A DNA stretch of 64,000 nt from NCBI GenBank assembly GCA_002239025.1, contig MPNM01000002.1, positions 248,001 through 312,000 on the forward strand, read 5' to 3'. This document shows positions 40,955 through 50,087 of the stretch, piece by piece. The position numbers and the translations under genes are program-made. Within the stretch, counting starts at the first letter, position 1; each line of letters starts with the position of its first letter. Under the pieces are notes generated by a model. It was given only the letters and a program-made list of their open reading frames with translations, did not search any database and was not told the DNA's origin. Source of the stretch: Chloroflexi bacterium bin125 (GTDB taxonomy: Bacteria > Chloroflexota > Dehalococcoidia > Bin125).

Positions 40955-42158
40955 AGCGGAGCGCGATGATCGGATCGACCTGAACCGCGCGCCAGGCCGG
41001 CATCAACGCCGCAATCATCGAACACAAACTGAGGATGCCTGCCGCGCCCCACTCGATTTCCCGAGAGCGAAGCCCCGCGGCGTCGGGACCCAGCGCCTTA
41101 CTGATCACCACCCTCGACATCGGCACGCCGACCATAGATCCCGCCACTGCAAACCCGGCCGACTCCGACAGGATGAGCGACAGCAACGACCGACGAGGGG
41201 CGCCGATCGCTCGCAATGTGCCCAGTTCGCGGGTTCGCTCCAGAACCGAGACAAACATCACGATGGCAATCAACAGGGCCGCCACGGAGACCGATGTCCA
41301 ACGCACGACGTCAAACAACTGGTTTACCCGGTCCAACAGTTGGCGAGCATTCTCCGCCAGTTGACGATCCGAGATCACCATCAGCTCTTCGTGCTCGGAC
41401 TCGATCGTTGCTTGCAGCGGATCGATATCGGAAGCACGCTTCGGCGACACCAGCAATGCGGTCACCGAATCTGGTGTCTGCAGAGCGCACTGCGCGTGTT
41501 CCAGCGGCACCAGCACGGCAGAGCGCAAGAGCTGATTGGTCTCCGGCTCGATGATTCCCTGCACCTCGAATTCCGTCCCCCGAACAGAAATGGTGCTGCC
41601 CACGGCGGCGAGTGCGATTGGACCGACCGGCGAAGGCACCTCCGTTGTCGACGAAGCGATTCGGGCAAAGTGTCGCGCCGCAAGCACGCCCAGCACGGCC
41701 GGCGGAGCCTCGCTGTCTGCATGTTGAGCTGAGAAACTTGACACCCCCGCGATAGCCGCAGCTCCATTGAGGAAGACATCTTCCTTGCCGGGTTCAATCC
41801 CGACCAATAGCGCCTCCGGTGGCGCTGTCGGATATGGAGGCGGCGCGAGCGCAGCAAAGGACACCATGGTCGAACGCTGTGGATCCACGGCCGGATTCGA
41901 TAGGACCGTTTGCGCCTCGGACATCGATATCGTCGACGAAATCGGAGGCCACTCGATTCCCGACAGCCCTGTCAGTCCCCGAGATTGAACGAACAAGACT
42001 CCTGTGAATCGCTGCACCTGGAGATCAAGGTCCTCTGTGATAAATCGCATCACCGTCGTCACAACGATGTAGAGATTGACGCAGACGCCAAATCCCAGGA
42101 CGGTCAAGCCACTGCGCAGTTTCTTCGTCAAGAGCTGCTGAATAGCCAGGGTCAGCAT
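40947..42158 (-). CDS. FtsX/MacB-type ABC permease of module 1
   Basis: A 403-residue permease: one N-terminal membrane helix (about 15-37), a large outer domain of about 215 residues, and three C-terminal helices (about 285-390) with ELGTLRAIGAPRRSLLSLIL, the FtsX motif that contacts the ATPase. It works with the ATPase it overlaps. The outer domain has a TVGS/TEVPSPVG type sequence with no recognised ligand site. The upstream neighbour is a spondin-domain surface protein in the same direction. Confidence 0.88.
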   Translation of the reverse strand: MLTLAIQQLLTKKLRSGLTVLGFGVCVNLYIVVTTVMRFITEDLDLQVQRFTGVLFVQSRGLTGLSGIEWPPISSTISMSEAQTVLSNPAVDPQRSTMVSFAALAPPPYPTAPPEALLVGIEPGKEDVFLNGAAAIAGVSSFSAQHADSEAPPAVLGVLAARHFARIASSTTEVPSPVGPIALAAVGSTISVRGTEFEVQGIIEPETNQLLRSAVLVPLEHAQCALQTPDSVTALLVSPKRASDIDPLQATIESEHEELMVISDRQLAENARQLLDRVNQLFDVVRWTSVSVAALLIAIVMFVSVLERTRELGTLRAIGAPRRSLLSLILSESAGFAVAGSMVGVPMSRVVISKALGPDAAGLRSREIEWGAAGILSLCSMIAALMPAWRAVQVDPIIALRYE

Positions 42159-42219
42159 GGACGCCTCCTGCCGTCCTAGAGCTTATCGCGGCTGCGCCGA
42201 AACTTCGTCCCAGACAGCG

Positions 42220-42253
42220 CGAAGCCCGCACCGCCGCAGCGATACGGGCTTCG
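42220..42253 (-). terminator. Hairpin after the spondin-domain gene
   Basis: Perfect 9-bp stem CGAAGCCCG / CGGGCTTCG with a 16-base loop, 20 bases after the spondin gene stop and 62 before the permease start (both - strand). No T-run follows, so it may be a weak terminator or an mRNA-stabilising structure. Confidence 0.5.
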
Positions 42254-42273
42254 TCGATCCGGCGATGATGTGC

Positions 42274-43188
42274 CTAACGAGGCTGCCTCACCTTCCGGAC
42301 CACGCGGAACGTCCCGACTGCAAGTCCCGTCCCAGCCACAATGGCCAGCAGAACTGTCAGCGTAGACACTTCCTGGTTTCGCTCTCCGGCTTGACTCGTG
42401 ATCAGATTGCCCGAACCGCCATTGGGAAAGCCGATCGGTTCGTCGAAAGTGGAATCGCTTCCCGTCGAATCAGCAGCCTCCAGACTGTCGGCGTCTCCCG
42501 ACGTCTCTACGAGCTCAATCGTCAACCTGGCTTGTGTGCCGGGCCATTCGACGCTGCTGCTGATGGGTTCATCGGTCGCGAGACCGTTGTCGAGGTTCTC
42601 CGCTCCTCGTGTCGGGTCCGGCTGTCCACCCTCGAAGCCGCTGCCCGGCTCGGTGTTCAGCTCGGTTCCCGCGTCATAGGCACGAATGTCAACTTCGACG
42701 ACCTCGCGAGGTTCGCCTGTGAACAGTTGCCGGATATCGAGGGAGTTGACGCCTACAAATGTGTCGTTCGATTCGACCAGCATGTGCGCGGTTGACAACC
42801 TGCAGCTGTGAGCAAAGGCAACTTCGACCGATGTCGACAGGCCCGGCCCAACCTCGCCGATCGTGTAGCGCTCCTGGACGAATGTCATGCCGTCATACGT
42901 GTCTTCACGTTCGACCGCGACAGCCGCGCTTGGGTCGCCGACCTCGGCAATCAGTTCGAGCTCCGGACTGGAGCGTTGTCCACGACTCCAGAATGCGTCA
43001 TCTGCGCAATGACCCACCAGCGCGCCAGGGGAAATCGGAGTGGGTGGATCTGACAGATTCGTGATTGTGACCCGAAACACAGCCGGCGACTCCGCCGAAG
43101 CGAAGGAACCTCCTCCCAGCAGCGCTGCGCCGATCAGCGCGACGACGCTCATCAGGCCGCCAAGCAGCAGGAATCGCACTCCTTGCAT
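42274..43188 (-). CDS. Secreted, membrane-anchored spondin-domain protein
   Basis: A 304-residue surface protein. It has a signal peptide (about 1-33), a spondin-like domain (FRVTITNLSDPPTPISPGALV ... SRGQRSSPELELIAEVGDPS ... ESNDTFVGVNSLDI), an acidic Ser/Thr/Asp-rich linker, and a C-terminal membrane helix (LLAIVAGTGLAVGTFRVV) with a basic tail. The C-terminal end acts like an envelope anchor. ATG 43188 follows GGAGAG. Spondin domains bind matrix or adhesion partners in animals; bacterial roles are not established. It precedes ABC module 1. Confidence 0.75.
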   Translation of the reverse strand: MQGVRFLLLGGLMSVVALIGAALLGGGSFASAESPAVFRVTITNLSDPPTPISPGALVGHCADDAFWSRGQRSSPELELIAEVGDPSAAVAVEREDTYDGMTFVQERYTIGEVGPGLSTSVEVAFAHSCRLSTAHMLVESNDTFVGVNSLDIRQLFTGEPREVVEVDIRAYDAGTELNTEPGSGFEGGQPDPTRGAENLDNGLATDEPISSSVEWPGTQARLTIELVETSGDADSLEAADSTGSDSTFDEPIGFPNGGSGNLITSQAGERNQEVSTLTVLLAIVAGTGLAVGTFRVVRKVRQPR

Positions 43189-43354
43189 CGCTCTCTCCGA
43201 TCCTTCTTGCACCCTTCCGCGCCACTGTCATCGCGGCGACGCGGAGTAATACAAAAGTGCATCAAGAAAAAGCAGGAAGGACGGACCCGGAGTTGGGATT
43301 GTGTCTGGAGCTGCGGACGTTCAGTAACTGACGACTAATGCTGTCGGAACGTGT

Positions 43355-44194
43355 TTAGCTGCCTACAAAGATTCCGCCATCGGGATGCAGAATCTGCCCC
43401 GTGATGTAGCTGGACTGGTCGCTGAGCAAGAACAACGCAGCCTCTGCAATGTCCGAAGGCTCGCCCAACCGATTCAACGGAATCGCCTCAATCCGCTTTT
43501 GTCGGCGTTCCTCGTCAGTGGTCACAGCGAGCGTCATCGGCGTATCGATCAGACCCGGTGCAACCGTGTTCACACGGATTTGGTTCGGGGCCAGCTCGAG
43601 CGCCAAACAACGCGTCATCATCCAGACCCCGGCCTTCGATACGCAATAGTCGGCCATCCCGCGAATCGGCGCCTTGGCCGCGCCCGACGAGATATTGACG
43701 ATCGATCCGCCGTCGCCCTGGGCAATCATGCGACGGGCAACAGCCCGATTAGTCAGCATCACCCCAGTCAGATTGACGGCCAACACTTTCTCCCAGTACT
43801 CGACCGGCTTGTGGATCACATGTCGATGCGCCCCACCGAGCAGAGGCTCTCCATCCGTGACTTCCCCTGACACGTAGCCTGCGTGCGAGATCCCCGCCGC
43901 CGCGATGCACAGGTCCAGGCGTCCGAAGTGATCGACAGCTGCCTGCGCCATTGCGTCGCAATCGGCTTCGCGGGTGACATCAACGCCGACGTACACAGCG
44001 TTTCCGCCTGCTTCCTCGACCAGCGAGACCGTCTCCGGGCCACGCTCATCGTCGGGCAACCCGGCGACCACCACTGATGCGCCTTCACGTCCAATCCGAA
44101 TCGACGACTCTCGCCCCATCCCGCTCGCGCCGCCAGTGACAACGGCGACCTTCCCCTGGAATCGGTCCAACGAAACCTGTGGCGGTAGCGGCAT
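43355..44194 (-). CDS. SDR-family oxidoreductase (1) with an extra loop
   Basis: A 279-residue short-chain dehydrogenase. The NAD(P) site is TGGASGMG (20-27) and the catalytic set is ISSG...DYCVSKAGV (Ser, Tyr, Lys). An extra loop of about 25 residues (SGEVTDGEPLLGGAHRHVIH) follows the AAAGISHAGY strand. A close paralog with the same kind of loop is at 49.2 kb, on the other side of ABC module 2. ATG 44194 has AGGAG upstream. Substrate unknown. Confidence 0.87.
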   Translation of the reverse strand: MPLPPQVSLDRFQGKVAVVTGGASGMGRESSIRIGREGASVVVAGLPDDERGPETVSLVEEAGGNAVYVGVDVTREADCDAMAQAAVDHFGRLDLCIAAAGISHAGYVSGEVTDGEPLLGGAHRHVIHKPVEYWEKVLAVNLTGVMLTNRAVARRMIAQGDGGSIVNISSGAAKAPIRGMADYCVSKAGVWMMTRCLALELAPNQIRVNTVAPGLIDTPMTLAVTTDEERRQKRIEAIPLNRLGEPSDIAEAALFLLSDQSSYITGQILHPDGGIFVGS

Positions 44195-44279
44195 GGTCCT
44201 GCTCCTCGCTATTGCGGAACATTGACAGTTCAACTCATCCAGACGGCGTCAAGATACCCGCTATGGCTACTCGGTGAGC

Positions 44280-45533
44280 CTACTCGTTGCGTAGAGCCGC
44301 GATCGGATCGATTACGGTCGCACGCCAGGCCGGGTACAACCCGCTCAACAATCCGATCCCTGCCGCAACTCCGAACGCAGCCGCAATCGACCAGGCCTGG
44401 ATCACGGTGGTCATCTCCTGATCGCCAACCGTTTGCCCATCCACCAACAGCGATGCCACGACACCGATCACAATCCCCAGCACGCCGCCAAACACACTCA
44501 GCGCCAGCGCTTCCGTCACAAACTGATTGACGATGTCGGCCCCTGTCGCGCCCACCGCGCGTCGAATCCCAATCTCGCGAGTCCGCTCCGTCACAGACAC
44601 CAGCATGATGTTCATCACACCGATCCCGCCGACCAGCAGCGAGATACCGGCAATGCTGCCCAGCAAAATCGACAACGTATTCGCGACCTCCGAGGCCGCG
44701 TCCAACAAATCGTCCTGGCTCTCAATCGTGAAATCAGGGTCGCTGCGGTTATGTCGGAACAACAACAGGTCCGTGACCTGCTGCTTGACTTCCTCCGTGT
44801 CCGCGCCGGGAGTGGTCTGGACATCGATCTGCGTCACCCGCAGATCGCCGGTCGGTGTGTAGAGAAAGCGGAATCGATTCGCCAATCCGGTGATTGGCAC
44901 AAAGACCTGGTCATTGGCGTCGGCCGCGCCGCCGATCTCCTCAAGGACGCCGATGACCGTAAATCCAAACACGACCCGGCCAGCCAGGAACGACAACCGA
45001 ACCTCTTGCCCAATTGGATCGATGCCTCCGTACAGCGTCTCCGCGACTCTCGATCCCAGCACGGCCACCAGGCTGCCGGCGTCATCATGCTGAGGCGCGA
45101 TGAATGATCCTGCCGCCACTTCCAGGTCACGCACTTCGGCGTAGTTTGATGTCGTAAAGACCGACTCCGCGCCAACGTTCTCTGTTCCTGCGATCGCCTG
45201 CGTGTCGCCAGTGATGTGCGCAGTCACCGCTGTGATCGCCGGATTGCCGTTCGCAGCAATCGCATGAGCGTCGGCCTGCGTCAGCGTTGTCGTAATCAGC
45301 GATGCGGTGCCGCCCGCCTGAGTCGTCGCCGCCGCAGAAGGCTCAATGAAAATCAGATCGGTACCCAGGCCGCGAATCTGATCGCTGACGCCCTTCTGCG
45401 TCCCCTGTCCAACTGCAATCAAGGCGATCACCGAACTGACGCCAATCACTAGTCCCAACAATGTCAACAAACTCCGCAGCCGATTGGCGACAATCGCTCG
45501 AACCGCGATCCGCAGCGCGTCCAGCACACTCAT
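44280..45533 (-). CDS. MacB-type ABC permease of module 2
   Basis: A 417-residue permease: N-terminal helix (about 16-42), an outer domain of about 220 residues, then three helices (about 290-400). The FtsX coupling motif is ERTREIGIRRAVGATGADIV. It is the last gene of a tightly packed operon in which the adaptor and ATPase precede it, each overlapping the next by 4 bases. In MacAB-like pumps these three parts export peptides, lipids or antibiotics. Confidence 0.9.
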   Translation of the reverse strand: MSVLDALRIAVRAIVANRLRSLLTLLGLVIGVSSVIALIAVGQGTQKGVSDQIRGLGTDLIFIEPSAAATTQAGGTASLITTTLTQADAHAIAANGNPAITAVTAHITGDTQAIAGTENVGAESVFTTSNYAEVRDLEVAAGSFIAPQHDDAGSLVAVLGSRVAETLYGGIDPIGQEVRLSFLAGRVVFGFTVIGVLEEIGGAADANDQVFVPITGLANRFRFLYTPTGDLRVTQIDVQTTPGADTEEVKQQVTDLLLFRHNRSDPDFTIESQDDLLDAASEVANTLSILLGSIAGISLLVGGIGVMNIMLVSVTERTREIGIRRAVGATGADIVNQFVTEALALSVFGGVLGIVIGVVASLLVDGQTVGDQEMTTVIQAWSIAAAFGVAAGIGLLSGLYPAWRATVIDPIAALRNE

Positions 45534-46249
45534 GACGCCGACTCATCTATTGGAGCGGACCGCGCAATAGCACCATTCGAGGCGCCCGTATCCTCGATGA
45601 TCTGTCCGTCCCGCATGCGAACCGTGCGATGAGCAAATGCGGCCACTTCTGGTTCGTGGGTGACCAGGATGATGGTCATGCCATGTTGATCAACCAGATC
45701 ACTGAGCAGCGTCATCACTTCGTGTCCGGTGGCCGTGTCCAACGCGCCGGTCGGTTCGTCCGCCAGGACCACGAGCGGGTCAACCACCAACGAACGCGCG
45801 ATCGCGACCCGTTGCTGCTCGCCGCCTGAGAGCTGCGTTGGTCGATGACCGATCCGCTCGGCAAGTCCGACACGTACCAACGCCTCGGCAGCGCGCCTGC
45901 GACGATCGCGAACACCCTGGTAGATCAGCGGAAGCTCGACTTGCTCCAGCGCACTCATCCGAGGCAATAGCGAATACGACTGAAACACAAACCCGAACGC
46001 TTTGCCACGCAACCGTGCGCGAGCGTGCTCACTCAGGGAAGCGACGTTGCGTCCGGACAGCAGATACGCACCTTCATCCGGCCTATCGAGCAGGCCGATG
46101 ATGTTCATCATTGTGCTCTTGCCTGACCCAGACTGGCCCATGATCGCGACGAATTCACCGCGGTCGATTTCAAGACTGACACCGTCCAGCGCGTGAATCT
46201 TGGTCTCGCCAGCGGTAAACGTCTTGCGAACACCGTCAAGCCGGATCAT
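45530..46249 (-). CDS. MacB-type ABC ATPase of module 2
   Basis: A 239-residue ATPase with Walker [10 protein letters not shown] (38-46), signature LSGGEQQR, Walker [13 protein letters not shown] and VTHEPEVA. Sequence [19 protein letters not shown] is typical of the MacB/LolD group. Separate ATPase and permease genes differ from the fused E. coli MacB and are usual in Gram-positive and Chloroflexota-like genomes. It overlaps the adaptor and permease by 4 bases on each side. Confidence 0.92.
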   Translation of the reverse strand: MIRLDGVRKTFTAGETKIHALDGVSLEIDRGEFVAIMGQSGSGKSTMMNIIGLLDRPDEGAYLLSGRNVASLSEHARARLRGKAFGFVFQSYSLLPRMSALEQVELPLIYQGVRDRRRRAAEALVRVGLAERIGHRPTQLSGGEQQRVAIARSLVVDPLVVLADEPTGALDTATGHEVMTLLSDLVDQHGMTIILVTHEPEVAAFAHRTVRMRDGQIIEDTGASNGAIARSAPIDESAS

Positions 46250-49074
46250 CCTCGACCTCCACCGCCTGCACCGGCCGGAGGACCGCCAATACCCCCTCCA
46301 GTCCCGCCGCCGGGCAACTGGGTCGCGCTGTAGGCAATGCCTTCTGAATCGGCGCCGACGAGCACGACCGCACCGTCCTCCAGACCAGAGAGAATTTCAA
46401 CATTCGTCCCGTCGGTCTCCCCAATCTGAACTGCCAGTCGTTCCCAACCGCCGTCCTCGGTCGGAATAGCGACATAGAACGCGCCATCGATCTGACGCAC
46501 GGCCGAGGTCGAAACGAGCACCGCCTCGTCTCGCACTGCCGTCAAGATGGTGACGGATGCGCTCATGCCGTCGACCGGCAACTGCCGATCATCACCAACC
46601 GCAGCCCGGCCTCCGGCTGCTCCGCCGCCGCCGCCACTGAATCGAGCAATCAGCGTCCGCAACTGCTCCCGTTGCGCGTCGGTAATTTCAAAGTCCTCCG
46701 GCAACTCGACTCCATCTGGCAACGGCTGATCATTGGCAATGGCCTGGATCACCTGGATCACGGTCACGCCTTCTGGAAGCTCGAGCGATTCCAGCCAGGC
46801 TCGGAAACGAGCCGCCTGCTCGGGAGACGTTGCAGACTCACCATCACCTTCGCCCTGAGCGCCCTGCGCTGCGGCGCCCTGGCGCTCCGGGACCGTCACG
46901 CCTAGTGCTTGCAAATCGTTGCGGACTGCCTGAATGGCCAGCGGAGACAACACCGTCGCCTCGACTGAGTACGTCACCACGCCCTGCTCGACGTTTGGCA
47001 CACGGCTGATCGTCGTGATCCGCACCGGATACTGCACGCCATCAATCGCATCGAACGACGCAACACCGACCTGCAACTCTTCCAACTCAAAGATCTCGGC
47101 CTCGGTCACGGTCAATGCGACAACAATCTGGTCGCGGGTGCTGATCACAAACGCTGCCGTTCCCGAGCCCACGCGATCGCCTGGATCAACATTGGCCTCC
47201 TCGACCACGCCGTCGAATGGCGCCGTCACAATTAGGTCGTCCATCGCCGAGATTGCCTGTTCATAGGTGATCTCTGCCAGGCGGACATTCTGTTCCTGCT
47301 GCGAGATGGTCGTCGCGGTCGGACCCGTCATCAGTTCGTCGTGTTGGGCTTGCGCCTCGTTCAGCGATGACTGCGCGCTGGCCAGGGTCAGCTCAGCCTC
47401 GAGGATGTCGTCATCGGTTGGCGGCGCGAGCAGCTCAGCGAGCCTTGCCTCTGCCGCGTCCCGACTGGCAATGGCAGCAGCCAGGGATTGCTCTGCCTGG
47501 TACACGTCATCGGCGTCGGCGTCATCCAGCACATCGTTCAGGTCCGCTTGTGCAGCGACCAGCCCGGCTCTGGCAGCGGCGACGACTTGTTCCGCCTGAA
47601 AGATGTCGCTGGGATCGGCCGGATCTAGCAAGTCCGCATGATTCGCTTCAGCGGCAGCCAGTCCGGCCCGGGCGGCAGTGACAGCCTGTTCAGCCTGAAA
47701 CACATCTGCCTCTGTCGACGGCGTCAACAACTCTTGTAGTTTTGCTTCAGCAGCTTCGAGCGCCGCCTGCGCCGCCGCGACTGACTCGGTCGCCTGCTCG
47801 ATCTGGTCAGAATCTGGATCAGTCAGATCGGCCAACCGAGCCTCAGCCGCCATCAACGTTGAAGCCGCCGCGTCATAAGAGTTGACCGCTGCCTCCCACG
47901 CCGCTTGAGCGTCGATCAACTGCCGCGACCGACGCTCCAAAGTGCTCCCGCTGTTCTCGGTCTTCGACTCCAGCAGGTCGATCAGGTCGTCATTCAGCGG
48001 CAACGAGGCACGACAGATCTCGGGCAACACGACGATGTCATCACAAAAGTCTTCGTGCGCCTGCTCCAGGGCGTCGTTGGTGCGCTGAACCGCTGTTTCG
48101 GCTTCGGCAACTGGATTTCGGGCCTGGACCGCAGATGATCGCGCCGTCTCGACATCCACAACGCTCGGCTCATCAGTCAGGTTCGCCAGCGCTTGCTCTG
48201 CGCTTGAAAGCTGGGAATTGGCACTCGCCACCGCCTGCTCCGCCGAGGCCAGCTCCGCGTCGGTTGGCTCACTTGTCAAATCGGCCAGTGCCTCTTCGGC
48301 GGTTGATAGTTGCGATGCAGCGTTTGCGACGGCTTGCTCAGCCGACGCCCGCTGAGCGTCACTTGGCTCACCGATCAGACCCTCCAGCGCCGCCTCTGCC
48401 GCCGATAGCTGTGAGGCGGCATTGGCGACGCTCTGCTGAGCCTTGGCGATCTCGCTGGCGCTGGCCGGCGACGTCAGTTCTTCAAGTGCCTGCGTTGCAG
48501 TAGAGAGCTGTGACAATGCACTCGCGACCGATTGCTCGGCAGCTTCAATGTCACTGGCGTCAGGCGGATCGTCGATTTGCTCGAGCGCCAGTGTGGCGCT
48601 CACAACTCCGGCTTGCGCGGTCGCAAGAGCTCGCTCGGACGCAGCGATGGCCGACGCCGCGGGACTCTCAAGCAGCTCCTCCAACCTCAGCCGCGCTAGC
48701 TCCAGTTGAACTTCCGCCGTCTCCAACTGGCGTTCGGCATCTCCATCGTCGAGTCGACCCAACACGTCGCCCGTTGAGACTTCGTCGCCGACCTCCACTT
48801 CGACCGAGTCAACCTCGCCGGCGACAGCAAAGCTTAGTGAGGCGGTCTGCGCTGCCTCGGCCGATCCCGACAGCTCGACGGTCGTCGTTAGTTGACCAGT
48901 CGTTGCGGTGCTCTGCTGCGGCTCGAAGACCGCTTCTTCTTCCTCGCTGCGCGTCAACAACCAGGCCACAACGGCGACCACAGCAATCGCGATTAGGAGG
49001 GCGAGAACCATCCAGCGTCGTGGACCACGACGTCCACTCACCAGGGCGTCAATGTCAACGTCTTGAGTACTCAA
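46246..49074 (-). CDS. HlyD/MacA-family adaptor with long 33-residue repeat array
   Basis: A 942-residue membrane-fusion protein, about 2.5 times the usual length. A short cytoplasmic part and one helix (22-40) are followed by the first lipoyl half (SFAVAGEVDSVEVEVGDEVS, about 81-100). Four 33-residue helical units (172-303) and five or six more (422-615) surround a central section holding Cys344 and Cys354. The second lipoyl half (VTAPFDGVVEEANVDPGDRV, 616-635) and beta-barrel follow, and the end is Gly-rich. Units carry the pattern AEQAVANAASQLSTAEEAL then a Pro turn. It is the first gene of the pump operon. Confidence 0.88.
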   Translation of the reverse strand: MSTQDVDIDALVSGRRGPRRWMVLALLIAIAVVAVVAWLLTRSEEEEAVFEPQQSTATTGQLTTTVELSGSAEAAQTASLSFAVAGEVDSVEVEVGDEVSTGDVLGRLDDGDAERQLETAEVQLELARLRLEELLESPAASAIAASERALATAQAGVVSATLALEQIDDPPDASDIEAAEQSVASALSQLSTATQALEELTSPASASEIAKAQQSVANAASQLSAAEAALEGLIGEPSDAQRASAEQAVANAASQLSTAEEALADLTSEPTDAELASAEQAVASANSQLSSAEQALANLTDEPSVVDVETARSSAVQARNPVAEAETAVQRTNDALEQAHEDFCDDIVVLPEICRASLPLNDDLIDLLESKTENSGSTLERRSRQLIDAQAAWEAAVNSYDAAASTLMAAEARLADLTDPDSDQIEQATESVAAAQAALEAAEAKLQELLTPSTEADVFQAEQAVTAARAGLAAAEANHADLLDPADPSDIFQAEQVVAAARAGLVAAQADLNDVLDDADADDVYQAEQSLAAAIASRDAAEARLAELLAPPTDDDILEAELTLASAQSSLNEAQAQHDELMTGPTATTISQQEQNVRLAEITYEQAISAMDDLIVTAPFDGVVEEANVDPGDRVGSGTAAFVISTRDQIVVALTVTEAEIFELEELQVGVASFDAIDGVQYPVRITTISRVPNVEQGVVTYSVEATVLSPLAIQAVRNDLQALGVTVPERQGAAAQGAQGEGDGESATSPEQAARFRAWLESLELPEGVTVIQVIQAIANDQPLPDGVELPEDFEITDAQREQLRTLIARFSGGGGGAAGGRAAVGDDRQLPVDGMSASVTILTAVRDEAVLVSTSAVRQIDGAFYVAIPTEDGGWERLAVQIGETDGTNVEILSGLEDGAVVLVGADSEGIAYSATQLPGGGTGGGIGGPPAGAGGGGRG

Positions 49075-49115
49075 AGCTGGCCCGCCAGTTCATGGAGTCG
49101 GAAGAACGACACGAC

Positions 49116-49140
49116 AGAACGCACCGAATTCGTGCGTTCT
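49116..49140 (-). promoter_or_regulatory. Palindromic operator-like hairpin upstream of ABC module 2
   Basis: Perfect 9-bp arms AGAACGCAC / GTGCGTTCT with a 7-base centre (CGAATTC), about 42 bases upstream of the adaptor start. The position and length suit a dimeric repressor site controlling the pump. No regulator gene is adjacent. Confidence 0.5.
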
Positions 49141-49241
49141 TCACAGCAAGCTAAAGCCAGAGCGTAAAGCCGCAGTCAGACCCATGTCATGTTCTGTCAA
49201 CCGGATCGCCCAGCCGGCCCGCAAACAACGGCTGCTTCCGG

Positions 49242-50072
49242 TCACGATCCGGTGAACAAGCCGCCGTCCGGATGCAGAATCTGACCAGTGATGTAGCTCG
49301 ACTGGTCGCTCATCAGGAAGAGCGATGCTTCGGCAATGTCTGCCGCTTCGCCCAGCCGACCCAGAGGAACGAAGCGCTCAAACGCAGCACGACGCTCTTC
49401 ATCCTGCGACAGACCGAGCGCCATCGGCGTATCGATGACGCCGGGCGCAACCGTATTGACCCGGATGTCATGCGGCGCCAGCTCAAGCGCGAGCACACGC
49501 GTCAGCATCCAGACTCCAGCCTTCGACACCGAATAGTCGGCTGAACCCACCATCGGAATCTTGGCCGCGCCCGACGAGATATTGACAATTGCCCCACCGT
49601 CGCCCTGTGCGATCATCCGTCGCGCGACGGCGCGGTTGGTCAACATCACGCCTGTCAGATTGACCGAAAGCACTTTCTCCCAGTACTCGATCGGCTTGTT
49701 GATGATGTGTGTCTCGCGACTTCTCGGTGATGGATCGTCATCGGACACCTCGCCCGAGACGTACTGCGCATGCAGAATGCCCGCGGCGGCCAGGCACAGG
49801 TCGATGCGCCCGAACGCGTCGACGGTCGCTTGAGCCGCAGCTTCGCAGTCAGCGTCGCGAGACACGTCGGCGCCAACGTAGATGGCCTGACCACCGGCAT
49901 CCGTGATCTCCCGAACGACTTCGTCGCCGCGCGGATCGTCTATTAGTCCGACGATGGCGACGGCAGCGCCCTCGCGCGCGAGCCGGATTGACGCCTCAGC
50001 GCCCATGCCCGACGCTCCGCCGGTGACCAGCGCCACTTTGCCCTGGAATCGGGCCACTCCGCTGTCAGCCAT
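49242..50072 (-). CDS. SDR-family oxidoreductase (2) with an extra loop
   Basis: A 276-residue paralog of the SDR at 43.4 kb. It has TGGASGMGAEASIRLAREG at the cofactor site, ISSGAAKIPMVGSADYSVSKAGV with the Ser-Tyr-Lys set, and the extra loop SGEVSDDDPSPRSRETHII after AAAGILHAQY. The two proteins share NKPIEYWEKVLSVNLTGVML-like sequence and the ending SSYITGQILHPDGG. It lies 15 bases downstream of a DUF35 gene on the same strand, so it may act in that thiolase-like/DUF35 pathway as the hydroxyacyl oxidation step. Confidence 0.87.
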   Translation of the reverse strand: MADSGVARFQGKVALVTGGASGMGAEASIRLAREGAAVAIVGLIDDPRGDEVVREITDAGGQAIYVGADVSRDADCEAAAQATVDAFGRIDLCLAAAGILHAQYVSGEVSDDDPSPRSRETHIINKPIEYWEKVLSVNLTGVMLTNRAVARRMIAQGDGGAIVNISSGAAKIPMVGSADYSVSKAGVWMLTRVLALELAPHDIRVNTVAPGVIDTPMALGLSQDEERRAAFERFVPLGRLGEAADIAEASLFLMSDQSSYITGQILHPDGGLFTGS

Positions 50073-50087
50073 CGTTCCAGTCCGTTC

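Noticed and set aside
47320-48561. Regular ~99-base periodicity as a possible CRISPR or tandem DNA repeat
   Set aside because: The period comes from 33-residue coding repeats of the adaptor; the DNA units are diverged, with no identical repeats or spacers.
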